A stretch of DNA of 64,000 nucleotides from Eutreptiella sp. 'Long Island Sound 2002'. Lineage: Eukaryota > Euglenozoa > Euglenophyceae > Eutreptiales > Eutreptiaceae. This document shows positions 46,659-55,520 of the stretch, piece after piece. Location of the stretch: NCBI GenBank assembly GCA_964036045.1, contig OZ038391.1:40620685-40684684 (forward strand), given 5' to 3'. The position numbers were made by a program, and so were the translations under genes. Each line of letters begins with the position of its first letter. Position 1 is the first letter of the stretch. The notes beneath the pieces are model-generated. The model was not told where the DNA came from, did no database searches, and saw only the letters and a program-made list of their open reading frames with translations.

Positions 46659-48809
46659 ATGAGCATGGAAGAACTTCGTCAGAACCTCCGTGTTGAGGAT
46701 GTGCTGCATGTCAACCGGGTGGAGGACGGAGAGTCAGGACTGCTGTTGGTGGTCCTGCATGAGAAGCAAGAGATCTCAGGGGTCAAGATCGACAATTATG
46801 TGAACTCATTTCCACTGATGTACTCTGTCCTGCAAGGCAGGATGTCGCCCAACACCGACCTCCCTCTGCTTATTGCCAAGTACCCCCAGTTCTCATGGTT
46901 GACCTTCGGTGAGGTGCTGCAGCAAGTCGCCCAAATGCTGTCAACGGCCACCAAAAGTGACATTCAGCGTATGGTAGCCGAGATCCTGAGCCTAGTGGTG
47001 GCTAAGGATGTGGCCGACAGTTTGCGCAAGAAGCTTGGTCCCAAGCCAGAAATGATTGTCGACCTCCTCAATGGCGATGTGGCTGCAGTGGACAAAGGCA
47101 GGGTCCTGTTGGGGTGCCTGTGGTTCCACATGGCAGTTGCCAGATGGGTGGCGAAGCGAAATGGCAAAGACCTTTCTTGGCAGCTCGCAGTTCAGCCGGA
47201 CAAACTCGTGCCTGTTGGCACCTTCGTGTCCGAGCCCAAGCTGCAGGCATCTCTGGCAGGGTGCTGGCCCAAGCCGGAAGCTCCAATCCCGAGCGTGGCA
47301 GCCATTATGAACCCAGACCTACCAAAGCGCCCGGAAGAGGACGTGTCGGGCTCCAATTCTTCAGGGGGGCCTGCCGGCCCTGAAATGGGACTCCCTACAG
47401 CAGAGGCCGAACTCCTGACCATGGCAGAGGTCCTCAAGAAGGTGATCGCAGCAGTGGAGGACGTCCCGAAGGACAAAATGCCTATGGCAACAGGGCACCT
47501 TGAGACCCTATTATCCAGCTTCAAGTCCACGCAAGGACTGACGATCATTATGAAGAGGATTACGGACGCAGCACAGCTCTCCTCATGCCTCAGCAGCTTT
47601 GCGTGGCCGATTGGGGCGGAGAACGTCAAGGTGAGGGCGGTGCTGCTGGCCTGGCTGAAGTACCTTCAGACATCAGGAGCAACAGAGGCGAACCCCGCAG
47701 CAAAGTCCAAATATCTTTCTGAAATTCTTACCATCCTGCACAAGGCCAACTCAGCCACAGAAAAAGGGCTGGACTGGCCGGATCTGGCTTGTCAATTTGC
47801 AGTCGGGCTGTTGGCGATCTCAGAGGAAGCGGCCAAGGTCTTCCCGGTTGAGAAAGTGAAGGACTGGCCCACCTTTGCTGACGCAATCATCCCAGCACTA
47901 TCAGTCTTCAGTCAAGCACCCCAACTGCGCGCGCTAGTAGATCTAGCCAGGAAGGTTACAGTCTCTGGCGATAAGCCCTCCTGGGCTGCAGATGTGCTAA
48001 AGGAGCTGCAGGCCTCCCTCGGTGGTCCTGCCAAGGCAACTAATGCTAGTCTCGTGATGAGGTCGGATTTGGCTGAGAGCGATCAAACTCTGGTGAAAGT
48101 ATCCCTTGATGGGACAGGGACAGTGCCGTGGCCTGTGTTCCTCACGGCGGTGTCTGTGTTTGTCGGGTGTAATGCTCCGGCCCTGGCCTCGGCAGAGTCC
48201 CAGAAAGGCAAAGGCCGCTGCGTGCATCAACTCACAGTTAGAGTGCCCACGAGTCAGCTGCAGACAGTAGCGAAACACAGAAAGAAATGGCAGCTTCCCA
48301 TAGGAGCCGGCTCCACGGTCACCATGGAAATTCTCGAGAACCCGCTGAATCCCCCCAAGACCCCCCCATCCTCCCACAACATGTCAGCTCTCTGGGCTTT
48401 GGGTGAGGTGCAGCAATCACCGACGGAGCCGAGCAAGGGCAGTAAAGGAGGTAAAAGTGGCAAGCAAGGGTGGGACTCCTGGGCCTGGGACAACAGGTCC
48501 ACCTGGGAACGCCAGTGGGAGCGTCCCTGGGAACGGCAGTCATGGGGAAAAGGTCCCTCACACGAGCCCCCCTCGCTGTATAATGACAGGCCCTCTAAGA
48601 GACAGAGGCGAGACTCTCCGAATCGCAGCCCATCGCCTGCTGGTCCAGAGGATAGATCTCGCAGGAGTGACAGCCGAGCCTCCCAGCGGTCAGTCCCAAG
48701 GTATGACAGACCTCAACACTCAGGTTCACATCATGTGGACAGGCCTCTGGAGGGATCGGCTGCCACCCACCGAGATGGCAATGGCTGGAGAGGTCCCGGG
48801 AACCTGTGA
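46659..48809 (+). CDS. LINE copy 3 ORF1 protein (716 aa), intact
   Basis: Start chosen at the first in-frame ATG (ACCATGAGCATGG, two ATGs). The N-terminal ~590 residues match no family I know. The C-terminal 125 residues are Gly/Lys-, Trp/Glu/Arg- and Arg/Ser/Pro-rich, with a KRQRR cluster near residue 645 that could serve in RNA binding or nuclear import. In LINEs with two ORFs the first usually encodes an RNA chaperone; this role is inferred from position and composition only. The TGA at 48807-48809 is in the same frame as ORF2, 22 sense codons before its ATG. Confidence 0.88.
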   Translation: MSMEELRQNLRVEDVLHVNRVEDGESGLLLVVLHEKQEISGVKIDNYVNSFPLMYSVLQGRMSPNTDLPLLIAKYPQFSWLTFGEVLQQVAQMLSTATKSDIQRMVAEILSLVVAKDVADSLRKKLGPKPEMIVDLLNGDVAAVDKGRVLLGCLWFHMAVARWVAKRNGKDLSWQLAVQPDKLVPVGTFVSEPKLQASLAGCWPKPEAPIPSVAAIMNPDLPKRPEEDVSGSNSSGGPAGPEMGLPTAEAELLTMAEVLKKVIAAVEDVPKDKMPMATGHLETLLSSFKSTQGLTIIMKRITDAAQLSSCLSSFAWPIGAENVKVRAVLLAWLKYLQTSGATEANPAAKSKYLSEILTILHKANSATEKGLDWPDLACQFAVGLLAISEEAAKVFPVEKVKDWPTFADAIIPALSVFSQAPQLRALVDLARKVTVSGDKPSWAADVLKELQASLGGPAKATNASLVMRSDLAESDQTLVKVSLDGTGTVPWPVFLTAVSVFVGCNAPALASAESQKGKGRCVHQLTVRVPTSQLQTVAKHRKKWQLPIGAGSTVTMEILENPLNPPKTPPSSHNMSALWALGEVQQSPTEPSKGSKGGKSGKQGWDSWAWDNRSTWERQWERPWERQSWGKGPSHEPPSLYNDRPSKRQRRDSPNRSPSPAGPEDRSRRSDSRASQRSVPRYDRPQHSGSHHVDRPLEGSAATHRDGNGWRGPGNL

Positions 48810-48875
48810 TATCCCCCCAATGTTCCCAGCCTGTCGACTGTCCCCCTGCTCCCTGCAGCCGTCATTTCAGGCTTT

Positions 48876-51800
48876 ATGTCAGTGAAACGGTCCGAACGTG
48901 TGGCCGATGCTGTGGCAGACATTTTGTCTTGGGCCACAGAGTTACTGAAGTCACTGCCAGAGCAGCCGGTGCTGTCAAGTGGTGTTGCCGAGGCATGTAG
49001 TCTCTGTGGAACATTCTTCCACAATTTCAGAGAATTCTGCCCTGAGTGTGGCTCGGGCAACCGAACGAGTCTCAAGGGCTGGACAGCGGAGTGTATCCCC
49101 TCAGTGGTTACGAAATCGGTATGCAGGAGCCTTGATCTTGCCAAAAGCATAGTGGACCGTATGCCTAGACAACACTTAAGGTGGGCAGTGCAGCTAGTGA
49201 GGGACTGGGCTTCCATACTCAGCTCAATGACGCACAGGCTTTGGAGTTGTGCGGTGTCCCCCCCCCTCTTGGTCTCTTCCCATCTCTGTGTGTGGGTGAT
49301 CTCTGAACCTACCTGGACCAGTCCTAGCCAGACTGGTGTCTCTCAGTCAGGTCTTCCAGTGGCTGGAGTCTCCACGGTTGAAGAGATCTGGCACGAGACG
49401 TCCAGGTGTCCGCTGATTCTAGGGCCGGATTGCCGTAGTTGTCAGCAACCTCTTTTATTCTCATGCGAAGTCAGCCTGCCCTTTGACTGGAGTGCAAGTG
49501 TAGCGAAAGCAGTGTGCGTGTCTCTGGCAGGTATTTCCCCGACAAAGGAACAGGCCAGCCGGTCTGTCATCTGTCATGGCAGTATCACACTGCATGATAC
49601 GTTGCTGGTTTCGGCTGGGAAGCGCATATCCTGCTCGCATCAGCCGGCTGAGGAGCCATGGACAGGCCCCTTTGTTGTGTCAGCAAGTCAAGAGGAACCC
49701 CCCTCCCATCAACGGCTAGAGCCGCAGACAGAGTCTAAGGCTATAACTTTTATGACATTGAACTGTGGTGGAGCCATGAGAAAAGTTCCTGATGTCATCT
49801 CCCTCGCCGAGAGTCAAGGTGCCGACGCAGTGGCGCTGCAGGAACTATGGGAAGGCTTCGATCCTTCAGATTTCTTTGGGACCAGGTACTGTGTAGTGTA
49901 TGACGAAGTGCGTGAGAGAGCGGCAGGACTGTGTATTTTGCTGTTGTATAGGCTGGTTGAATTGTCTGGTGGAGTGACCAGTATCAGGCGACACTCAGTA
50001 GAGGACGCCTTAATCGTAGAGCTCTCCCTGGCATCTGGGGGAGTTCTGAAATTTGCCAATATCTACTTGAGGCCAGGGCAGGATCTCGAAGTTTGGAAGC
50101 ACATCCAAACTCTCGTGGCCAAACACACGCCGAAAAAAGGGGAAACCATGGTATTGGGTGGTGACTTCAATGAACGTTTGTCTGGTCACAGGCATGGCAG
50201 AGTGGCCAGAGCCCTAGCCGCCTCAGGGTGTTGGTCTTTTCTCCATGTGCCCTACCAGCTTGGTCAGTATACCAACTTTGTAGTGCGAAGTGGTAGTCTC
50301 TCTCAGAGGGAAATAGACTTTGTCCTCATCCCAGTTGATTCGGGTCTGCAGCTAACGGCCAAAGCAGTTGTGCCTGGAGTCAGCACCCATGGTGCAGTGG
50401 TGTGTGAGTTCTCCCTGCCAGAAAATTTTCACTACGTGAAAAACGGGAGTCTCAAGAAATTCAATTTCAGAAAGGCCAGCCCTACCTCAGTGACTAGGCT
50501 TGCAGCTCATGCCTCCCTTTTTCTGTGGCTGGGGAGGGTGCATGGGCTACACCCCGACGCGATCCTGGAGGGCTATCATGAACTGGCCAGGGGCTTCATC
50601 CCCCCCCACGTCGGCAGGGTTGAGGGTTCCGAGGCAGACGTCCTCAGGCGTCAGGAAGTCAAGGCCCTTCTGGGCGACGCAGTGGCCGCGGAGCGCGTCA
50701 AAAAATGGAAACAGCAGCAGAGGGACCAAGCGTGCAGAAATAACCTCGGTCTCTCAGCCTCGCTGGCTGGTGAAGTGGCGGTGACGGGTCTCACCTCGAA
50801 ATTCTTCAAGCAGAAGAAATCATCCTTCAAAGTGGTGACCCAAGTGAGTCGTGACGGGAAAGTGTTCTGCACCTCCCCCCAGGAATTCAAAACAGAGGCC
50901 AGGAAGCAGGCCATGGAACTGTACTCGCTGAGGCATCTCCAAATGGACAGCTGCTCTCTTGCCATGCCCCCCCAGTGCGTCTACGACCCTTCCTTTCCGA
51001 CGGATGACCTGTCGATGTCTGACTGGAGCCTGTATTGTAGTGTGCGATCTCCCTTCCCGTCTCAACTAGCGCTGGAGGTGTTGGGGTCTGGTTCCTGCAG
51101 TGCCCCCATATCCCGAGAGGAGTGGGACCGCCAATGCAGAAAAGGGGGGTCAGAGGCCACCTCCAGGGACGAGTTCCCTAATGCCGTAGTAAAACTGCTC
51201 AGCGGCTTTGCCACTGAAGTGGTTCTGCAGTGGTCCAGACAGCTCAGGACGGGCGTACACAGTTTTTTCCTGCATGCGGCACTACATCTGTGCTTACTCA
51301 AAAAAGAGCCTTATTGGCTTATAAGAAACAGCAGGCCCATCATTCTGGAGCCGGATATAAAAAGAAAAGAATCATCAGCGATGTTTCAGAGGTTCATGTC
51401 CCGCGGAGAGGCAACGGGTTTCATACCACCGTGGACATTTTCGTACAGAAAGGAAATTACCCCCCTTTTTCTCGCCATCCTGGTGCGCTGGTTTACCGCG
51501 TACTGGGCGCTGAACAACGGACACATATACTGTGGCGACTGGGACGAGAGCAACGCTTTCTGCAACGTCTCCCGCCCCAGTCTCTCAGAAGTCCTGCAGG
51601 AAAACCCCTCCCTGGACGTGGGTGAGTGGGTGGACTGGTTTTTCTCTTCCTTCCAGGTTTTCCTGCAGACCCCGTACGGGCTGGCGCCGCCGTACAGGAT
51701 GAAACAGGGAGGCACACAGGGAGACAGCATGGGGGTCGGATCGTACATGATACCCAGAATCCTGAGGTCTCTGGCGCTGTACCGCAAGGTTCCAGCGCCT

Positions 51801-54020
51801 GAGCATCCGGGTCTCCCAGGGGTAAGAATCCCCGAGCTGATCTTTTCAGACGATGGCAGGTTATTCGGTTTGAACAAAGCAGACTTTGTGTGTGTTCTGA
51901 ATGAATGTACTTCTCTAGCCAATGATGCCGGCGCATCCCCGAATGCGTCCAAACTGCAGTGTTTCCTTATTAAATTTGAAGATGGACGCCTCGTCTACGC
52001 AGCAGATGAAGTGTTCTGTCGGCTAGGGCAGTTCCCGATGAAGAGGAGTGGGTTCAAAATCGTCGGAGTGCCGTGTGTCATGGGTGAATGCCTACGAGCT
52101 GATAGAGATAAAGTAGGGGACAAGTTCAGGGCAGTCAGGAGGTCCATCACTCAGCACAGGCCGTCCTGTATCCTGGCGCTTAGGTGTCTCATGGCATATG
52201 CGGTTTCCTCCACAGATTTCAAGTTCACTGTAGTACCAGTGCCAGCGGAGTTTTGTGAACCCCTGCAAGTAACGGTTCGGCAATGTGCGCGCACTGCTCT
52301 GTCACTGCCATCCTGGTTTTCGGATGTCCTGCTCAGTGCCCCAATCTCAGCTGGTGGGTTAGGATTCCCGGTCCTGCATGTCAGGCTGAGTCTGCAGCGA
52401 ACGCTCGTTACCTTGCAAGCGGCGTGCTCACGGAGCGTCTATACCAGGGGTATCGTTAGGGCCCTTCTGTATGACAGCCAGTGGCAACGATTACCAGGGT
52501 CTGACCCGCAGGTGCTTTGTGACGAGTTCCGGCGGAGAGGCCTGTACATCAGTGTGTCTCCCGACTTGGAAGTGACAGAAGCCCCTGTGCATGGTGCGTG
52601 GTACCGGAAGGTGCAGGGACATCATGTTGTCGCTGTGTCCGATGGATCAGCGACGCGCACAGCAGTGGGCTGTGCTGTGGTCTTCCCGGATGCCTCAGGA
52701 GTGTGTGGTGCGTTCTGGTGTCACTGGTGTGTTGAGGATCCTGATGCCCAAGTGGCAGAATGGTTTGGGAAACTATTGGCAGTTCACAAGGCTAGGGAAG
52801 CTGGAGCGCCCAAGTGCCTGTTCTTGGCAGACTGCACGAGTGCAGCAGTAAATGAAGGGGTGACGAAATCGTCAGGCTCCCATGTGCTGGACAGCTGCAT
52901 CAGGAGTGTGGTGTCCATAGTGAACCAACAGGGCTATGAGGAAGGCTATGTCCAAGCCCAACATGACTCCGGCAGGAGCACGAAAGTGGCCCAGGCGCAA
53001 GCGCTGGCGCACGACCTTTCACAAACACCGGGGGTCCAGCCTCAAGGCGCTGTCCTTCCCCTACTACCCCTCCTTTCACTGCATGCAGTGCTTCTTAAGT
53101 CAGGCAAAGTATGTCTGCGACCCGCCAACGTCCTTCTGGCCATCTATGATGCGGAGGTTCTTGCCTCGAGGCCTCAATTTCTATCCAGGTATTACAGCCA
53201 GGCAGGCTCAGCATGGGCACCCCTGGTGCTTGAAGCCAAGGTATCTAATGAGGTGATCAGGGCGTGTGTGTGGCTGCGGTCACCCACAGGGCTGCGCGAA
53301 TACCCCCGATCTCCGTACTGCCCGTTCTGCAAAGCCTCGGTGCAGGACTGGGGCCAACATCTGTTTCAGAACTGCCTCAAAGTGTGTGCAGCAGTGCATC
53401 GTGCTTTTTGGGACCTGCTTCAAGACATGCAATTAGATGGATGGACAGTGGAAATGCAAAGTCTCACACAGGCAAGGGTCTCAGTCGAGTCAGTAAGCTT
53501 CCTGATCAGGCTTGTGCATGCTGATCATGTGGGCCAAGGGGAGGGAATCCTGTGGGTTACAACCTCAGGGCTCATCTATATGCCACACAGCATGCAGTCC
53601 AAAACCTTGATCTCCCGTGTTCAATCTCTCTCCCTAGTGTTCCTGCATACGCTGCAACACGTGCTCTGGTCTGACTCCGTGATAGAGCCACTGCAGCAAT
53701 CAGCAATGGTGCCGGCTGGGCTCACCAGGCCCTGGGGTCTCGCGGTGTTCATCAGCTTCATGGTGGGGGCGGTCTCATCGGCTCAACTCAACCCTCCGGA
53801 GTCGCGTCCTCCATGGGTGAGGGTGGTGCCTACGGCCCGAACCGTCGTCTATGAACCGGGTCAGTGTTCACGTGATCCACTCTCAGTAACCATAGGACAT
53901 GCACCGAGTGAGTGGCCCAGGGATTTTCGGATCTGCCTGGGACCGTGGACAGTGGAATGGGACGACATCCCAGGACAAGTGGACCTCCGAGAACTGGCGC
54001 ATACGCTGAAACTGGCTTGA
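48876..54020 (+). CDS. LINE copy 3 ORF2 polyprotein (1714 aa): zinc ribbon, APE-like endonuclease, RT, RNase H, CCHC
   Basis: Domains in order: a C-x2-C-x10-C-x2-C zinc ribbon (C41, C44, C55, C58); an endonuclease-exonuclease-phosphatase fold at about 290-512, with N296 (TLNCGG), E323 (LQELWE), D430 and N432 (GGDFNE), D481 (REIDFV) and H505 (STHGA). RT follows at about 780-1060: motif A D890 (DWDESNAF), motif B at 943-951 (KQGGTQGDS), motif C D992-D993 (FSDDG) and a motif D region with K1026. RNase H spans about 1250-1375: D1256 (SDGSA), E1295 and D1319, but no clear fourth Asp. The CCHC motif is C1482, C1485, H1495, C1500. It would nick DNA and prime reverse transcription at the target. All key endonuclease and RT residues are present. 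The first ATG (48876) is in weak context; the frame is open back to the ORF1 stop. Confidence 0.95.
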   Translation: MSVKRSERVADAVADILSWATELLKSLPEQPVLSSGVAEACSLCGTFFHNFREFCPECGSGNRTSLKGWTAECIPSVVTKSVCRSLDLAKSIVDRMPRQHLRWAVQLVRDWASILSSMTHRLWSCAVSPPLLVSSHLCVWVISEPTWTSPSQTGVSQSGLPVAGVSTVEEIWHETSRCPLILGPDCRSCQQPLLFSCEVSLPFDWSASVAKAVCVSLAGISPTKEQASRSVICHGSITLHDTLLVSAGKRISCSHQPAEEPWTGPFVVSASQEEPPSHQRLEPQTESKAITFMTLNCGGAMRKVPDVISLAESQGADAVALQELWEGFDPSDFFGTRYCVVYDEVRERAAGLCILLLYRLVELSGGVTSIRRHSVEDALIVELSLASGGVLKFANIYLRPGQDLEVWKHIQTLVAKHTPKKGETMVLGGDFNERLSGHRHGRVARALAASGCWSFLHVPYQLGQYTNFVVRSGSLSQREIDFVLIPVDSGLQLTAKAVVPGVSTHGAVVCEFSLPENFHYVKNGSLKKFNFRKASPTSVTRLAAHASLFLWLGRVHGLHPDAILEGYHELARGFIPPHVGRVEGSEADVLRRQEVKALLGDAVAAERVKKWKQQQRDQACRNNLGLSASLAGEVAVTGLTSKFFKQKKSSFKVVTQVSRDGKVFCTSPQEFKTEARKQAMELYSLRHLQMDSCSLAMPPQCVYDPSFPTDDLSMSDWSLYCSVRSPFPSQLALEVLGSGSCSAPISREEWDRQCRKGGSEATSRDEFPNAVVKLLSGFATEVVLQWSRQLRTGVHSFFLHAALHLCLLKKEPYWLIRNSRPIILEPDIKRKESSAMFQRFMSRGEATGFIPPWTFSYRKEITPLFLAILVRWFTAYWALNNGHIYCGDWDESNAFCNVSRPSLSEVLQENPSLDVGEWVDWFFSSFQVFLQTPYGLAPPYRMKQGGTQGDSMGVGSYMIPRILRSLALYRKVPAPEHPGLPGVRIPELIFSDDGRLFGLNKADFVCVLNECTSLANDAGASPNASKLQCFLIKFEDGRLVYAADEVFCRLGQFPMKRSGFKIVGVPCVMGECLRADRDKVGDKFRAVRRSITQHRPSCILALRCLMAYAVSSTDFKFTVVPVPAEFCEPLQVTVRQCARTALSLPSWFSDVLLSAPISAGGLGFPVLHVRLSLQRTLVTLQAACSRSVYTRGIVRALLYDSQWQRLPGSDPQVLCDEFRRRGLYISVSPDLEVTEAPVHGAWYRKVQGHHVVAVSDGSATRTAVGCAVVFPDASGVCGAFWCHWCVEDPDAQVAEWFGKLLAVHKAREAGAPKCLFLADCTSAAVNEGVTKSSGSHVLDSCIRSVVSIVNQQGYEEGYVQAQHDSGRSTKVAQAQALAHDLSQTPGVQPQGAVLPLLPLLSLHAVLLKSGKVCLRPANVLLAIYDAEVLASRPQFLSRYYSQAGSAWAPLVLEAKVSNEVIRACVWLRSPTGLREYPRSPYCPFCKASVQDWGQHLFQNCLKVCAAVHRAFWDLLQDMQLDGWTVEMQSLTQARVSVESVSFLIRLVHADHVGQGEGILWVTTSGLIYMPHSMQSKTLISRVQSLSLVFLHTLQHVLWSDSVIEPLQQSAMVPAGLTRPWGLAVFISFMVGAVSSAQLNPPESRPPWVRVVPTARTVVYEPGQCSRDPLSVTIGHAPSEWPRDFRICLGPWTVEWDDIPGQVDLRELAHTLKLA

Positions 54021-54133
54021 ATTGGATTTTTGCATCTACGTGCTCGTGGGGTGAACATCAATCCGTGGGGACGTGAGGTCAGTGGCAATCGTTCACTGGC
54101 GCTGGAGGCCCCAAAACCTGAACTGAACTGAAC

Positions 54134-54525
54134 TGGTGGTGGTGGTGGTGGTGGTGGTGGTGGTGGTGGTGGTGGTGGTGGTGGTGGTGGTGGTGGTGGT
54201 GGTGGTGGTGGTGGTGGTGGTGGTGGTGGTGGTGGTGGTGGTGGTGGTGGTGGTGGTGGTGGTGGTGGTGGTGGTGGTGGTGGTGGTGGTGGTGGTGGTG
54301 GTGGTGGTGGTGGTGGTGGTGGTGGTGGTGGTGGTGGTGGTGGTGGTGGTGGTGGTGGTGGTGGTGGTGGTGGTGGTGGTGGTGGTGGTGGTGGTGGTGG
54401 TGGTGGTGGTGGTGGTGGTGGTGGTGGTGGTGGTGGTGGTGGTGGTGGTGGTGGTGGTGGTGGTGGTGGTGGTGGTGGTGGTGGTGGTGGTGGTGGTGGT
54501 GGTGGTGGTGGTGGTGGTGGTGGTG
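54134..54525 (+). repeat. (TGG)n tract 10
   Basis: About 392 bp of perfect TGG, tail of LINE copy 3 and target of copy 4. Confidence 0.98.
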
Positions 54526-55076
54526 TAGGGGGCTGCAGGGGTTGTCCAATGCCCAGTTAACGGGACGTGGCCAGCTCTGGTTAGTTCTGCAGTACCCCCC
54601 CAGCCCGGACCAAGACGGCTCCTGGATCCGGTGGGGCAGCTATCTCTGTTTGAGATGGTGTGTGCGGAAAACATAGGAGCCACCCCCCCCCCCCCCCCTT
54701 CCCCCCCCCAAGAACCCCACACCCCAAGAGTAAAGTAACAGCTAACAGTTCGGTTCTCTCAGTTGTTCCCTCACTTCTCCCGCTCTGCCCAGCCCCCCCC
54801 CCCCCTTCCGCCTGTGTACAGGAATGTTGGATCTGAGAGTCTCTGCAACGGGCACCGTGAGGTTTAGCTGGGTGCAAACTGCTCAGGGAACAAACGGGCT
54901 CCAATAATATAGGCCCAAATTTCAGCGTGTCTGCAAACCAGTGGCGGGGTAAGTGCAGGTGCGCATTGCCCCTGTGTCGTGCAGGGATAACCTCCATTGA
55001 CAGTATCCCCCGAACGGTTGCCTGTGAGATAGCCAAATAACACACAGAATTCTTCTCGTCCCAACCGAATCCTGCG

Positions 55077-55346
55077 ATGAGCAAAGTCTGGGGCCCCTCT
55101 AGCTGGGCTTTGGGCCGATGTCCATCGCTTGCCCAGCTTAGGAGGCGAGCTCCAGACGGTGCAAGCACCCTGCTGATCACTGCGGTGTGGCGATCCTCCG
55201 GACTGGTCAGTCTGTCGAGTGATCGCCGGCGCTGGTGCATCGTAAATGCAGGTGCACATTGGCCTCGTTTCCTAACCGGTGACAGTTCCTCCAGAATGGT
55301 ATCCATCGATGCACTGGAGTCCGTCTTCCCCCAACTGATTGTTTGA
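55077..55346 (+). CDS. short leader ORF (89 codons), LINE copy 4
   Basis: The same 89-codon leader frame as in the other copies, with Lys-to-Glu near its end (DALESVF). Function unknown and low confidence. Confidence 0.25.
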   Translation: MSKVWGPSSWALGRCPSLAQLRRRAPDGASTLLITAVWRSSGLVSLSSDRRRWCIVNAGAHWPRFLTGDSSSRMVSIDALESVFPQLIV

Positions 55347-55520
55347 TCGCAGGGTGGAACTAGAAAATTCCACAGACAGTGACCTACCTCCGGCTGGGAC
55401 CAGTCCCTCTGGCAGCGGGCCCGAGAGCCCTGAGTAACCGTTTCCGCCGGCTGGACCTATCCTCTGGTGTGCACGTTTGTCTACTGGACTGGCTATGTGC
55501 TGCCTTTCAGTGATTCTACC

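Larger units (their letters stand above)
45386..54133 (+). mobile_element. LINE copy 3 (8.75 kb), full length, both ORFs intact
   Basis: The only copy in the window with undamaged ORF1 and ORF2, so the best candidate for an active element. Its leader has an imperfect partial duplication of about 281 bp. It ends with CTGAA pentamers, CTGG and a 392-bp TGG tail. Flanking target duplications cannot be recognised inside TGG repeats. Confidence 0.95.

Noticed and set aside
51386-51952. Minus-strand open frames of 147-188 codons opposite RT in every LINE
   Set aside because: They lie exactly antisense to conserved RT motifs and show no domain of their own.
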